Positions 9,142 through 18,034 of a DNA stretch of 53,499 bases are shown piece by piece (the stretch's first letter is position 1; each line of letters begins with the position of its first letter). A program made the translations under genes and the position numbers. The stretch covers positions 1-53,499 of the forward strand of contig JAQSXC010000007.1 in NCBI GenBank assembly GCA_029266335.1, given 5' to 3'. A model generated the notes under the pieces. That model did no database searches and had not been told where the DNA came from. It saw nothing but the letters and a program-made list of their open reading frames with translations. This stretch comes from Eubacterium sp. Its GTDB lineage: Bacteria; Bacillota; Clostridia; Acetivibrionales; DSM-1351.

Positions 9142-9470
9142 TAAATCACCCCCAGTATAAACCCGTCTCCGTTGAAAACAGGAAGACAGAGAACCAGAAC
9201 CGTATCATTTACCGCAGGCATCCAGTATGCAACTACAGCATCATGGTCATGTTTACAGTCTACGATGATTTGCTCTCCTTCAGATATGGTGTGCAAATGT
9301 TTACCTTTGTTTTTAACGTCTACTATTCCCGGATATTGAATTACACTAAGCCATCCAGACATCATATTATCCTTGTCCTGATATAAAACCCTGGCTTTCC
9401 TATTTGTGATGTTTATGTTTGTGACAGTTCCAATTCTCACGAGATTTTCCAATATATTTTCATAATCCAT
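9141..9470 (-). CDS. Baseplate spike protein, gpV-like (short)
   Basis: A 109-residue protein at the spike position (downstream of gpD). The N-terminal OB-like domain is recognisable: VRIGTVTNINITNRKARV, SGWLSVIQYP, and GEQIIVDCKHDHDAVV. It is shorter than P2 gpV (about 211 aa) and ends soon after the OB domain with a hydrophobic VLCLPVFNGDGFILGVI, so the needle part is minimal. Its ATG overlaps the gpD stop by one base. Confidence 0.78.
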   Translation of the reverse strand: MDYENILENLVRIGTVTNINITNRKARVLYQDKDNMMSGWLSVIQYPGIVDVKNKGKHLHTISEGEQIIVDCKHDHDAVVAYWMPAVNDTVLVLCLPVFNGDGFILGVI

Positions 9471-10783
9471 CAGTATCCCTCCAATGTCTTTCGGAGCTGA
9501 ATCTGTACTGTATAACCTGAACTTCCGATAGAATGCTTTGCCTGTTTAATGATATACTTACCGCTCCATGCTCCCCAGTCTTCAATCATAATCGTAACCC
9601 CTGCCGTCATCTCCGGATTGCCTGGTAAAGTAAATGTAGCTGACTTCTCATATTTGTTTTGCAACCGTAGGCGCTTATATGCCAGAGTTTTTGCCTCTCC
9701 GATACTGTCTACTTTTGCCCATACTTCAAGCTGCTGGTTGTCTTTATTTTTTGCATTATAATCCTCTGTATAAACAATACCTTCAATCTTTTTCCTGGTA
9801 GTCGGATCAACATACCTAACCCGGCAGCTGTCATATTGTTTTCCAGCGGTACCGGTCATAAGCTTATACTTGATGTATGTGCCATCACCTCGCTTGATTG
9901 TCAGAATATGAGGTTTTGCTTCATACGCTGCTTGATCAAATAGCACAATGATATTATTTGTAACCTTTAGCGATATCCCCGCATTATGACAAAGGGTAGA
10001 CAAAAACTTAATATCACTCATGGCAACCTGTTCAATCCGCTTATAAATCGGGTCGTTCGCTGATTCATAAATACATGACATTCCGCTATTAGCAGCCATT
10101 TGTTTTGCAATACCGGATAAAGTAACCGATTCCCATGCCTTACTTTTTTTCGTCTGCCGGATCTGCGCGATATATGGTAGCGATGTACCCTTTATTGTGA
10201 TTACGGCAGGAGGACCGGAAGTTTCCACACTATCAAGCTCGAACTGGCCGCAGTCAAGAACTTTATCCTTGCCATCACCATTCCAATTTTCACAGGTAAA
10301 TACCGACTGAATGCGAAGACCTTTAATGGTCTTTGAGTTTGTCGAATTAGTATTTGCAGACTTACTGCCTCCACTTTGGGTGATATAGCTCTCGCTTATA
10401 TAAGCATCTTTACCGCTGTATTTGATATGCGCCCATCCATTGGATATGGACAAAACCTTGACTTTACTGTCGTAAGCCAGTGATCCAACCTTTGCATGGT
10501 TCTTACCAGGGCCGCTGCGTACATTCAACCCGCTCCGGGCTGTGACTTTATAGTTTGATGTAGTGGAGGGAGAATCAGCCGCTGCTTGTATTGCAACATC
10601 AAGCCATTTCTCAAGCCAAATACCATCTCTGTCTTGTAAATTAATCTGCAGATCGTCAGCCAGATCTTCCTCATTGTCAGTATAGGATAACGATAAAATA
10701 TATGGCTGGATTGACTTTGTTATATTCACGCCCCCGAAAACTACTTCTGCAGACGTTCTCCTTGCTAAATCCTTATCGCTCAT
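9470..10783 (-). CDS. Baseplate hub protein, late-control gpD-like, with inserted bacterial SH3 domain
   Basis: A 437-residue hub protein of the P2 gpD / T4 gp27 family, which caps the tail tube above the spike. Unusually, a bacterial SH3 domain (about residues 78-135, with ARSGLNVRSGPGKN and GWAHIKYSGKDAYI) is inserted after the first hub strands and followed by a Ser/Asn/Thr linker; the hub fold resumes at LRIQSVFTCE. The ATG at 10783 overlaps the gpX stop as ATGA, so it is chosen over an ATG six codons upstream. The SH3 domain could bind peptidoglycan during penetration. Confidence 0.9.
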   Translation of the reverse strand: MSDKDLARRTSAEVVFGGVNITKSIQPYILSLSYTDNEEDLADDLQINLQDRDGIWLEKWLDVAIQAAADSPSTTSNYKVTARSGLNVRSGPGKNHAKVGSLAYDSKVKVLSISNGWAHIKYSGKDAYISESYITQSGGSKSANTNSTNSKTIKGLRIQSVFTCENWNGDGKDKVLDCGQFELDSVETSGPPAVITIKGTSLPYIAQIRQTKKSKAWESVTLSGIAKQMAANSGMSCIYESANDPIYKRIEQVAMSDIKFLSTLCHNAGISLKVTNNIIVLFDQAAYEAKPHILTIKRGDGTYIKYKLMTGTAGKQYDSCRVRYVDPTTRKKIEGIVYTEDYNAKNKDNQQLEVWAKVDSIGEAKTLAYKRLRLQNKYEKSATFTLPGNPEMTAGVTIMIEDWGAWSGKYIIKQAKHSIGSSGYTVQIQLRKTLEGY

Positions 10784-10992
10784 CCACTCACCTGCTTCCA
10801 TGGCGGCAGCGTATCGACGGCTTCCTCTATGATATCCGGCAACAAAAGCATAATACCTGCCGGAAAAATATAGTAGTTAATGTATTGATGATTTAGATTT
10901 ATAAGCTTATCTGTATATGCTGCATCCCCCAACTGGGTAAATGCTATGCTATCCCACATATCACCCTGAACAGTTATATATGTCTTACTCAT
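10780..10992 (-). CDS. Tail protein X-like (LysM-like fold)
   Basis: A 70-residue P2 gpX family protein: it opens KTYITVQGDMWDSIAFTQ and has AGIMLLLPDI, the LysM-like pattern found in this family. It lies between the tape measure and gpD, as in other P2-like tails, and overlaps both neighbours by four bases. Confidence 0.88.
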   Translation of the reverse strand: MSKTYITVQGDMWDSIAFTQLGDAAYTDKLINLNHQYINYYIFPAGIMLLLPDIIEEAVDTLPPWKQVSG

Positions 10993-13900
10993 ACATACGC
11001 CCTCCTCGCCGCATCAATACCCGCACTTTCTAATACATCCAGTATGAAGTCCCGTAAATTGTTATCGTGCTCCTGGAGAACCGACTTGATCTCGTTCACA
11101 TTTTCGCCCTTCACTTCGTACTGCGGGGAGTAGTCAAGCGATATACTCACTGCACCACCGTACTGTGCAGAAATAGCATTTGTGCCACGTGTCATAGATG
11201 CTTCTTCGGCAGTTAACACCCTCTCGCCTTTGTGGAGTTCAGCAATGTAACCGTCAAACGGTACATAATCCAGACCTTCTGCGTGAGAGCCGTGAACTGC
11301 ATATGGGTTGCCTCCACCCACATTGATTGTAGGAGCTGTTGAAGTACTTCCGGCCAGTGCTTCCATTGCTGCGTCAGCAAGCTTCTTGTAAGCTGCCTGT
11401 ACTTCCGGAGTCATGTTTTTTGCACCGTCGATGAATCCCTGTATGGTATTCTTTCCACTCTGTGCCGCTTCATCACCGAGACTCATCTTACCTATGGTAG
11501 TTTCAAGCTCTTTCTGCAGAACATTCATGGACGTTTGGAAATCAGTCTGCAAATCGGTAAGCTTTGCAGCGACCGTTTCCTGTTCATCCCGGAGTTTCTG
11601 CCAGTTTTTAACCATAGCTGCGAGGTCTTTGTCACTGGCCTTTGCCATACCGGCAATAGCATTAACGCTGCCCGCACTGCCATCCGCAAAGCTGGCAAGC
11701 ATATCAGAGAGACCTTTTATGTCGGCACTTCTATTGGTCAAATTTGCAAGGTTATCATTATATTTCTTCCAGTAGTCAATTTGACTTCCCATAGCAGAAT
11801 TTATCTTACTTGAGCTTGTTGCAACTGACGCTGCAACATTATCCCAAAGAGAATATTGTCCTTCCAGACTATCGAGAGCAACTTTGTATGCTTCATCGTA
11901 TTTTTTAGCAAGATCAGATACTTTCTCCGTAATGTTGGTAATAGCTTTCTGGACTTCTCCTCCTTTTCCTGCTACTTCCTCGGAATACCCGGCCATGGCG
12001 CTTGTAATCTCTTCAATTTTCTTTTTATTTTCACTATATTGAGCCTGAGCCTCTTTTTCCGTTTCTGTCGCATCATTTACGGCACTTTTCGCTTTATTAA
12101 CAGCGTCAATATATGGCGCATACGCTCTTCCCAAATCGCTCTTACCAACATCGGTTAATTTAGCTCCTTGCTCCTGGATTTTTGACAGATCCTCTTGAGC
12201 TTTCGATAATTCACGTACTCTAGCAGTAGTTTCTTCTTTACTCTCATTCAATAACTTCTGGAGTTTGATTTCATCTTCTTTGAACTTCTTAAGCTGGTCT
12301 TTGTTTGCTTTATATTTATCTCTGACAATTTCAGCCTCGATGATTTTCTCGAGGGCGTCAGCCGTCATATTAAGAGAATCCTTGTACTCATCATAATGTA
12401 GCCCAAGCTCTGGCACAGCCTCGTTAAGCATTTCAACAATAGTAAGGATCTCTTGCTTTGCAGCAGCAGTTTTTCCTTCTACCGACATCAGCTCTTCGAG
12501 TTTGTTCATAAGGTTTACATTGCTGAGGGATTCTCCCTCAACTCCCTTGATGGTGTCATCATATGCTTCCATCAATTCCTTATGGGTGTTGATGACTGCC
12601 TCATGCTCTTCAGCCATTTCTTTGGCGGTCCGCTTATTTTCCTCGTATGCTTTAGTAGCGTCATCTAATTTATGCTTTAAGACTTGCGCCTCGTATGAAG
12701 TTTCGCCCATAGCATCGCTTACTTCTTTGTACTCGGCTTCCGATTCCTTCATTTGACGATATTGCTCACGTGATGTAGCCGTGAGTTCGGCAAGCTCTTC
12801 CTGTTCTGTTTTTGTGGCTTTTGCCAGCAAAAAACTCCCTGCAGTCAATGCAGCCACAGCCAAAGTTACACCCATGATGACGTTTATTCCCGGAATTGTT
12901 GCAGAGAACAATGCAGTCGCTGCACCAGCAATTTTTACTGCTACGGCATAAGCCGTAATCCCTGCAGCAGCTAAACCGATAATTCCTGTAAAAGCCGTAA
13001 CTGCTTGGACGAGCTCAGGATGCTTCTGGATAAACGATGTTATTCCACTAAGAACTTGATTCCCTACTTCATATGATTCCTTCAAGACAGGCGTATAATT
13101 ATCTCCTATCGCTATCTTAAGATTGTCATACTCATTCTGCATCATTTTAAGTTGACTTTCAGTCGTTGCATATCGCTTTTCAGCTTCTACAGTCAGGGCG
13201 GTATTATCTTTCCACGCCGCATTTGCTGTTTTAAGTGAATCGCTAAGCATTCCACCAGAAGAAGCAAGCGCTAGGACAGCATTTGACATTCTGATTTCAG
13301 TTATGCCGAGGTCTTCCAAAGTAGCAACAGCTGATCCTCCATCTGCCTCAATACGTCCAAGCCCATCTATGAATTTCCCGAGTGCTTCAACCGAATTCTT
13401 TCCCCATGCGACAGAAAATTCATCTGCACTCATGCCTGCAACTTTTGCAAAATTTTTGAGCCCAGGTGCGCCGGTCTGAACCATTACCTCAAAATCCTTT
13501 AGTAATTTAGATATGGCACTGCCACCTGCCTCAGCTTCGATACCGAGGGAGGACAGAGCAGCTGATACAGCCATGATTTCTGGTTCAGAAAGTCCGATAA
13601 TTGAACCTGTTGATGCCAGCCTTGTTGCCATTGACACAATTTCAGATTCTGTGGATGCAGATTTATTTCCTAATCCAACAATTGTAGATCCAAGCCGTTC
13701 GTAGTCATCTGCGGACATTTTTGTAATATTCGCAAATTTAGCAAGAGCCGTTGAGGCATCCATTGCACTAAGGTTTGTTGCAACACCCAGATTTGCCATT
13801 ACCTCGCTGAAGTCCAGGAGATGGTCTTGGGCAATGCCAAGCTGTCCGGCTGCTTCTGTGATTTCATTTAGCTCCCCGGTGGCAACTGGGATGTCTCCTG

Positions 13901-14588
13901 AGAGGTCCTTTATACCTTGAGCCAGCTCCGCAAGCTCCCGTTTTGTCAAATCTGTGGTTTTATCAACCCCGGTAATACCAGATTCAAACTTTATTGATGC
14001 ATCAGCAGTGCTCATAAAGCCATCATATATCTCTTTAAGAGCGACAGTAATTCCGGCTGCAGCTATAGCCTGATTTATTTCCATAAAAGCTGCAGAAGCT
14101 TTAGAACCAAAACTACTGGCTTTTTCCGCAACCTCAACCTGTTTCTGTTTAAGTACATCCATTTGGTTGCCGAGCTTTGCATTTTCTTCTGTAAGAGCAT
14201 CCGTATTTATACCGGCCGCATGGAGTGCATTTTTCATTTGCCCAAGTTTTTCAGTTTGAGCCTGAATGGAAACATTGGTTTTGTCTATCTGCTGCTGCTT
14301 TGCAAGCAGCTTGTTTGCGAGCGTAGACGAATACTCACCCGTTTCCGAAATTTCCTTCTGGATGTTGTCATATTGTTGCTGCAGGACTTCAAGTTTCTTC
14401 TTTGTACCCTCAATCGCTGACTGCTGTTTCTCATATGCTGTAATCTTAGACTGTACTTTATTAAAAGCATCAATTTCTTTCTGCATGGAGGCTATCTGGC
14501 TCTGCGCTGCCTTGAAAGTACTGTTATAGCCACCATCGAGCTGGGCATTTAATTGGAAGAGCATCTCATATTCTCGAAGTGATGCCAT
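10989..14588 (-). CDS. Tail tape measure protein
   Basis: A 1199-residue protein that sets tail length and is ejected with DNA. The N-terminus is a long coiled coil (residues about 20-160); residues about 200-490 match the TP901-type tape-measure core, including ELAELAQGIKDLSGDIP and SAMDASTALAKFANITKMSA. A hydrophobic membrane-spanning block follows at about 540-600, then coiled coil (about 600-1000), and a C-terminal tail containing NVGGGNPYAVHGSHAEGL and GYIAELHKGERVLTAEEA. The start follows ATAGGAGG. The gene lies downstream of the frameshifted chaperone, as in almost all long-tailed phages. Confidence 0.95.
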   Translation of the reverse strand: MASLREYEMLFQLNAQLDGGYNSTFKAAQSQIASMQKEIDAFNKVQSKITAYEKQQSAIEGTKKKLEVLQQQYDNIQKEISETGEYSSTLANKLLAKQQQIDKTNVSIQAQTEKLGQMKNALHAAGINTDALTEENAKLGNQMDVLKQKQVEVAEKASSFGSKASAAFMEINQAIAAAGITVALKEIYDGFMSTADASIKFESGITGVDKTTDLTKRELAELAQGIKDLSGDIPVATGELNEITEAAGQLGIAQDHLLDFSEVMANLGVATNLSAMDASTALAKFANITKMSADDYERLGSTIVGLGNKSASTESEIVSMATRLASTGSIIGLSEPEIMAVSAALSSLGIEAEAGGSAISKLLKDFEVMVQTGAPGLKNFAKVAGMSADEFSVAWGKNSVEALGKFIDGLGRIEADGGSAVATLEDLGITEIRMSNAVLALASSGGMLSDSLKTANAAWKDNTALTVEAEKRYATTESQLKMMQNEYDNLKIAIGDNYTPVLKESYEVGNQVLSGITSFIQKHPELVQAVTAFTGIIGLAAAGITAYAVAVKIAGAATALFSATIPGINVIMGVTLAVAALTAGSFLLAKATKTEQEELAELTATSREQYRQMKESEAEYKEVSDAMGETSYEAQVLKHKLDDATKAYEENKRTAKEMAEEHEAVINTHKELMEAYDDTIKGVEGESLSNVNLMNKLEELMSVEGKTAAAKQEILTIVEMLNEAVPELGLHYDEYKDSLNMTADALEKIIEAEIVRDKYKANKDQLKKFKEDEIKLQKLLNESKEETTARVRELSKAQEDLSKIQEQGAKLTDVGKSDLGRAYAPYIDAVNKAKSAVNDATETEKEAQAQYSENKKKIEEITSAMAGYSEEVAGKGGEVQKAITNITEKVSDLAKKYDEAYKVALDSLEGQYSLWDNVAASVATSSSKINSAMGSQIDYWKKYNDNLANLTNRSADIKGLSDMLASFADGSAGSVNAIAGMAKASDKDLAAMVKNWQKLRDEQETVAAKLTDLQTDFQTSMNVLQKELETTIGKMSLGDEAAQSGKNTIQGFIDGAKNMTPEVQAAYKKLADAAMEALAGSTSTAPTINVGGGNPYAVHGSHAEGLDYVPFDGYIAELHKGERVLTAEEASMTRGTNAISAQYGGAVSISLDYSPQYEVKGENVNEIKSVLQEHDNNLRDFILDVLESAGIDAARRAYV

Positions 14589-14601
14589 AAGAAGCCTCCT
14601 A

Positions 14602-15146
14602 TCATTTTTTGTTTTTACGTGACGACTTTATTTCTTCAATAATCTGGTTGCTATCCCGGATCCATTTTAGGAATTCCACAATTGGGAGTGATAACCAGAA
14701 TGATACCGGCGTATTGTTAGTCTGCGCCATTATAAGGCATTGCCTTCGGAGCCATTTGCCCCCGTCTCCTACTACAGCTCCGATTTCAGTAAAAAAGAAC
14801 GTGAAGCGCTCCTTATTTTGTTATAGTCCGCAATTGGCATTCTCTTAAAAAAGTCTGCACCTATAGGATCAGTACAAGCTCTTGCACACATGCGTACAAG
14901 GTACTCACCTGAAAAGGTAGGAACAATAACTGGCTTGCCAAGCTGTTGCAACTCATTTTCAATTGCAAGAGCGTCATCCCCGGTGAGCTTGTCCCAATCA
15001 AATGTCACCTGAGTAAAGGTTTTGTCTTCATATTCATATGGCTTGCGAAACAAGTGTGTATAAGAATTTCCGCTATCAGCTGCCTCTTTTTGGGCTGCAG
15101 ATAATTCCTTTGTGTCGATAACTCCAGTATTTTTCAAATCGGTCAT
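14602..15146 (-). CDS. Tail assembly chaperone, -1 frameshift extension (gpE+E' type)
   Basis: Reading gpE to the heptamer at 14790-14796 and slipping back one base gives 119 gpE residues plus 62 more, ending at a TGA at 14602, just 14 bases before the tape-measure start. The extension begins TEIGAVVGDGGKWLRRQ, contains FWLSLPIVEFLKW and ends in a basic tail. P2 (E/E+E') and lambda (G/GT) make a longer chaperone this way in small amounts to coat the tape measure. The frame has no in-frame start of its own with a good ribosome site, which supports frameshifting over an independent gene. Confidence 0.75.
14772..15146 (-). CDS. Tail assembly chaperone gpE-like (zero-frame product)
   Basis: A 124-residue soluble protein between tube and tape-measure genes, the place of gpE in P2 and G in lambda. 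It has TFDWDKLTGDDALAIENE and VRMCARACTDPIGADFFKR, seen in the Mu/P2-type tail chaperone family. GAGAGGAG is about 9 bases before the ATG at 15146; a start six codons earlier would lack a site. Most ribosomes would stop at TAG (14772); a minority should slip (see the slippery site at 14790). Confidence 0.82.
   Translation of the reverse strand: MTDLKNTGVIDTKELSAAQKEAADSGNSYTHLFRKPYEYEDKTFTQVTFDWDKLTGDDALAIENELQQLGKPVIVPTFSGEYLVRMCARACTDPIGADFFKRMPIADYNKIRSASRSFLLKSEL
14790..14796 (-). promoter_or_regulatory. Slippery heptamer T TTT TTA for -1 frameshift
   Basis: On the minus strand the zero frame reads TCT TTT TTA CTG, giving T TTT TTA, a heptamer of the X XXY YYZ type. It is six codons before the gpE stop. 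A -1 slip opens a 62-codon frame to 14602 with no stop. The position relative to stop and tape measure matches known tail-chaperone frameshifts. Confidence 0.75.
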
Positions 15147-15179
15147 GATAAAATCTCCTCTCACTTATATGCAAATATT

Positions 15180-15202
15180 CCCGGGGCGAAATACACCCCG
15201 GG
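15180..15202 (-). terminator. GC-rich hairpin between tube and chaperone genes
   Basis: A perfect 7-bp stem CCCGGGG / CCCCGGG with a 9-base loop. On the minus strand it follows the tube gene and is followed by AATATTTGC, so it lacks a strong U tract. It probably attenuates transcription or protects the abundant sheath/tube messenger 3' end, lowering expression of the tape measure and baseplate genes downstream. Confidence 0.5.
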
Positions 15203-15211
15203 TTATTTTTA

Positions 15212-15727
15212 TTATTTACCGAGCGCTTTTCTTACATCTGCAAGGTAGTCCCTGCCATTTACAAAGTGTATGTGGTTAAAGGGATCGATTTCTCTCATTC
15301 GAACGCCATCGATATAAAACGCCCAGTAACGCACGGCAAATTCCACAGTTGGGGTACCGATACTTGCAGGTGCCAGGGAACCGCCTGAATATTTCGTTGG
15401 AATTCCCACCATTACATGCTTATGGCTCTGAAAGGCAATAGTACCGGATGAGGTGTCCTCAATCTGCACAGAGGCCAGAAGACTTATCTTATGTAATCTC
15501 GGTTCAGATAGTGCAATGGAATTTTCATTCATTGTACGGAATTCAAGTGTCATCTTCATCACATCAATGTAACCAGCAATTACAGCCTCCATGTTTCCGG
15601 CTACCCCTACCCCAGTAAAGCCCTGTGTTAAGTAAGTTATATCCGGTAGTGCTACCTTTGCTGTCCCCGAATATTCCACACTGTCCTCATAAACTGCGTA
15701 TGCGATAATGCTCTCATCAACATTCAT
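15212..15727 (-). CDS. Major tail tube protein (P2 FII-like)
   Basis: A 171-residue protein after the sheath gene, matching the FII-type tube family: a central beta sandwich with GFTGVGVAGNMEAVIAGY, KMTLEFRTMN and FAVRYWAFYIDGVRMREI, a strand conserved in this family. Hexameric rings of this protein form the inner tube through which DNA passes. It lies 17 bases after the sheath stop, so the two most abundant tail proteins are made from one message. Confidence 0.92.
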   Translation of the reverse strand: MNVDESIIAYAVYEDSVEYSGTAKVALPDITYLTQGFTGVGVAGNMEAVIAGYIDVMKMTLEFRTMNENSIALSEPRLHKISLLASVQIEDTSSGTIAFQSHKHVMVGIPTKYSGGSLAPASIGTPTVEFAVRYWAFYIDGVRMREIDPFNHIHFVNGRDYLADVRKALGK

Positions 15728-15744
15728 ATTTCATATCTCCCTTC

Positions 15745-17172
15745 TTACGAACTGAGTGCCGCTGTTACATAGTCAGCGTCATACTCAAGAACAAAATCAA
15801 TTTCCTGTGCCGGACTGGGCGGAGTTATATAGAGATGGATCTTAATAATACCAGCCATCAGACTTGTGAGTGGATTTTCGTTTTCCCTGAATTCTGCACG
15901 AGCACCGAGCAGATAGCCCGAACCTACAAGACCATTAAGCCAGATGTTGCAAGTGTCCAAAATGGAATCAATTAGCCTACGGTTCATAGGTTTGTCCAAC
16001 TTACTCCAGAAAGTCGTTATCAGGGTATTTCCTACCCAATCAAACATCCTTGACACGGGGATAAGATAATCCTTTACATCGATGCTGGAAGGATAGCAAG
16101 CGGTATAATTACCCCATGCTACAAATCCTCCCATAAAATTGAGGGAGGTCATAATACCGGCAGCATTCAGTATGTTTGCCTGTGCTAATGTCAGTTTTAC
16201 TTCTTTTCCAGATTCAGTCACCAAAGAATCGCACTGCATTTTTTTATTTGATGGACTTTCATATGGGCTTCCTCCGTTGCCGATGTCTACCTGAGCTATC
16301 AGTCCCGCAAGTTGTGTTGAAAAGTGAAACACACGATTACCCAGTTTAAGTAATGGCCAGCATACAATTTGGTCCTCATCTGTGAAATTATTTTGTGCTT
16401 TGCTTGCTGCCACCTTGCTATACTCGTCAGCACCTCCCACTGCAGCTGTGCTAATGTCAATGAGCGCCTTAGCTTTAAACATTCCATTTATCCCTGCTGC
16501 TTTTGTTGCCATGACTGCTGCAACTTCGGAATTCATAGAATAACCCGGTGCACAAATCAGATCCGGCACAATGCCGACCACAGTCAGACACTTTTCGATG
16601 TTCTCCAAACCGGTTGCAACAGCAGTATTATCCACCGAAGCAGGAATAACGGCATTGTATGCAACATTGATTGTATTTTCGGTATAATGGCTACTATTTG
16701 ACAGTAACTCTATTACGAGATTTTCTCCGTCATAATAAGTGCTGTAATCAGTATCCTTTTCGTAGGCACCACCTGTTCCTCCTGCTGCTTTTATCACCAA
16801 CGCAGAGTCGTTGATTGCCTCAGTAGGCAGTTTCACCTTGTGATTTATCACCTGCTTGTCTGCTGCCACTACAGCGGATTTCATTGTCGAAGTTGCGAGC
16901 ATATTCACAAAAATAACTGGCTGGCAGCCATAAAGCTTAAAATGCGAATACATAAACTCACAAAGATTGTAGTTACTCCAGTTATCAGAGTATCCGAGTT
17001 TCTCAACAGCTTCTTCAAAGCTTGTACAAAGCACAGGATCTCCGACCGCAGCTGGGGATTCTACCCGCTGTACCGGAGCTGTACCTATAACGAACGGTAT
17101 ACCGACTTTTGCCGTTATAGGGGTACCCACACTTGTTGCCTGCTCGGATACATAAACTCCATGATTAGGCAT
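15745..17172 (-). CDS. Tail sheath protein (P2 FI-like)
   Basis: A 475-residue contractile sheath protein. The opening HGVYVSEQATSVGTPI with AKVGIPFVIGTAPV is typical of FI-type sheaths, as is the C-terminal half with FMGGFVAWGNYTACYPSS, FDWVGNTLITTFWSKLDKP and RLIDSILDTCNIWLNGL. A sheath shows that the tail contracts (myovirus morphology). GGAGG stands before the ATG. Confidence 0.95.
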   Translation of the reverse strand: MPNHGVYVSEQATSVGTPITAKVGIPFVIGTAPVQRVESPAAVGDPVLCTSFEEAVEKLGYSDNWSNYNLCEFMYSHFKLYGCQPVIFVNMLATSTMKSAVVAADKQVINHKVKLPTEAINDSALVIKAAGGTGGAYEKDTDYSTYYDGENLVIELLSNSSHYTENTINVAYNAVIPASVDNTAVATGLENIEKCLTVVGIVPDLICAPGYSMNSEVAAVMATKAAGINGMFKAKALIDISTAAVGGADEYSKVAASKAQNNFTDEDQIVCWPLLKLGNRVFHFSTQLAGLIAQVDIGNGGSPYESPSNKKMQCDSLVTESGKEVKLTLAQANILNAAGIMTSLNFMGGFVAWGNYTACYPSSIDVKDYLIPVSRMFDWVGNTLITTFWSKLDKPMNRRLIDSILDTCNIWLNGLVGSGYLLGARAEFRENENPLTSLMAGIIKIHLYITPPSPAQEIDFVLEYDADYVTAALSS

Positions 17173-17186
17173 TTTTCATTTCCTCC

Positions 17187-17552
17187 TTATTTTGATTTCA
17201 GACTGGCTACCAGCTTATTGTAGTTGACATTAAGCAAGTTACCAGCTGTTTTGACTTTTATGCGGTCCTCCGCAAGTGTTCCTCCTGGAACAATAAGTGT
17301 TGCAATCAGCGGATACACATGAACAGCATCAGGAAGAGATGCAACCGCCTCTTCCTTCGTTCCGCTGAAAACCATTCCTGACTGAATCACTCCACGAACA
17401 CTCGGACCAATATAAACACAAAAACTGCCGACATTGTCAGCAGTTTTTTCAGACTTTGAACCTATATTCTTTTCATCAGTCACTGGTTCTGGGATCTGAA
17501 CTTCCTCTATAACTTCATCAGTCTCAGAGGATCGATTCTTTTTTACAACCAT
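17187..17552 (-). CDS. Small protein upstream of sheath, function unknown
   Basis: A 121-residue protein with a charged N-terminus (KKNRSSETDEV) and a beta-rich C-terminal part, including GSFCVYIGPSVRGVIQSG and HVYPLIATLIVPGG. Such small proteins are common between tail-terminator and sheath genes in Clostridia myophages, but I cannot name a function. AATGGAGG precedes the start. Its first codons overlap the end of the upstream gene by ten bases, indicating coupled translation. Confidence 0.65.
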   Translation of the reverse strand: MVVKKNRSSETDEVIEEVQIPEPVTDEKNIGSKSEKTADNVGSFCVYIGPSVRGVIQSGMVFSGTKEEAVASLPDAVHVYPLIATLIVPGGTLAEDRIKVKTAGNLLNVNYNKLVASLKSK

Positions 17553-18034
17553 TTAAAGGCCTCCATTCTGACAACAGGTATTTTCCATGTGGAGATCATC
17601 TCACCGCAGTAGTATGGGGCAGTGTCATCAGGATATACCAACGATTCCAGCCCTGCCTCAAGGTCAAGCTGAAATTGCTTCCCGATGACCACCTGCTTTA
17701 ACAGCTCTATGCGCAACCGCTCCATTAAGTTTATGAGCATAAGAGCTCCTTCTTCTTCGTTGTCGTTAAATACACAGAATATTGAACGTATGATTGCCGA
17801 GGCAGATATGTTCTGTCCTTGAGGTTGAATATCCTTTCCGGTAATCAGTTGATGAATGATGTATGGAGCTTTTTTTTGTGCCGAATTGCTATCTTTAAGG
17901 CGCATAAGGTAAACATCAGCATTACGGTATGTTTGCTCAATGTCACCTTTTTGTAGTTTAACCGGCATTATAATATCGCCAGTTGATTCTTTTGTGAAAA
18001 GTTTAAATTGTTCTAGCAATGTAATCCGATTCAC
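17543..18034 (-). CDS. Probable tail terminator / tail completion protein
   Basis: A 163-residue protein between the gp10/GpZ-like gene and the sheath, where tail terminators lie. It has PYIIHQLITGKDIQPQGQ, a variable loop, FNDNEEEGALMLINLMERLR and a final strand GEMISTWKIPVVRMEAFKW, resembling the alpha-beta fold of lambda gpU-type terminators. Initiation is at GTG with GGAGG 9 bases upstream. Assignment rests mainly on position and general pattern. Confidence 0.55.
   Translation of the reverse strand: MNRITLLEQFKLFTKESTGDIIMPVKLQKGDIEQTYRNADVYLMRLKDSNSAQKKAPYIIHQLITGKDIQPQGQNISASAIIRSIFCVFNDNEEEGALMLINLMERLRIELLKQVVIGKQFQLDLEAGLESLVYPDDTAPYYCGEMISTWKIPVVRMEAFKWL

Noticed and set aside
13513..13704. 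Several plus-strand frames inside tape measure, portal and terminase
   Set aside because: Antisense shadows without ribosome sites, fully covered by well-recognised minus-strand genes.
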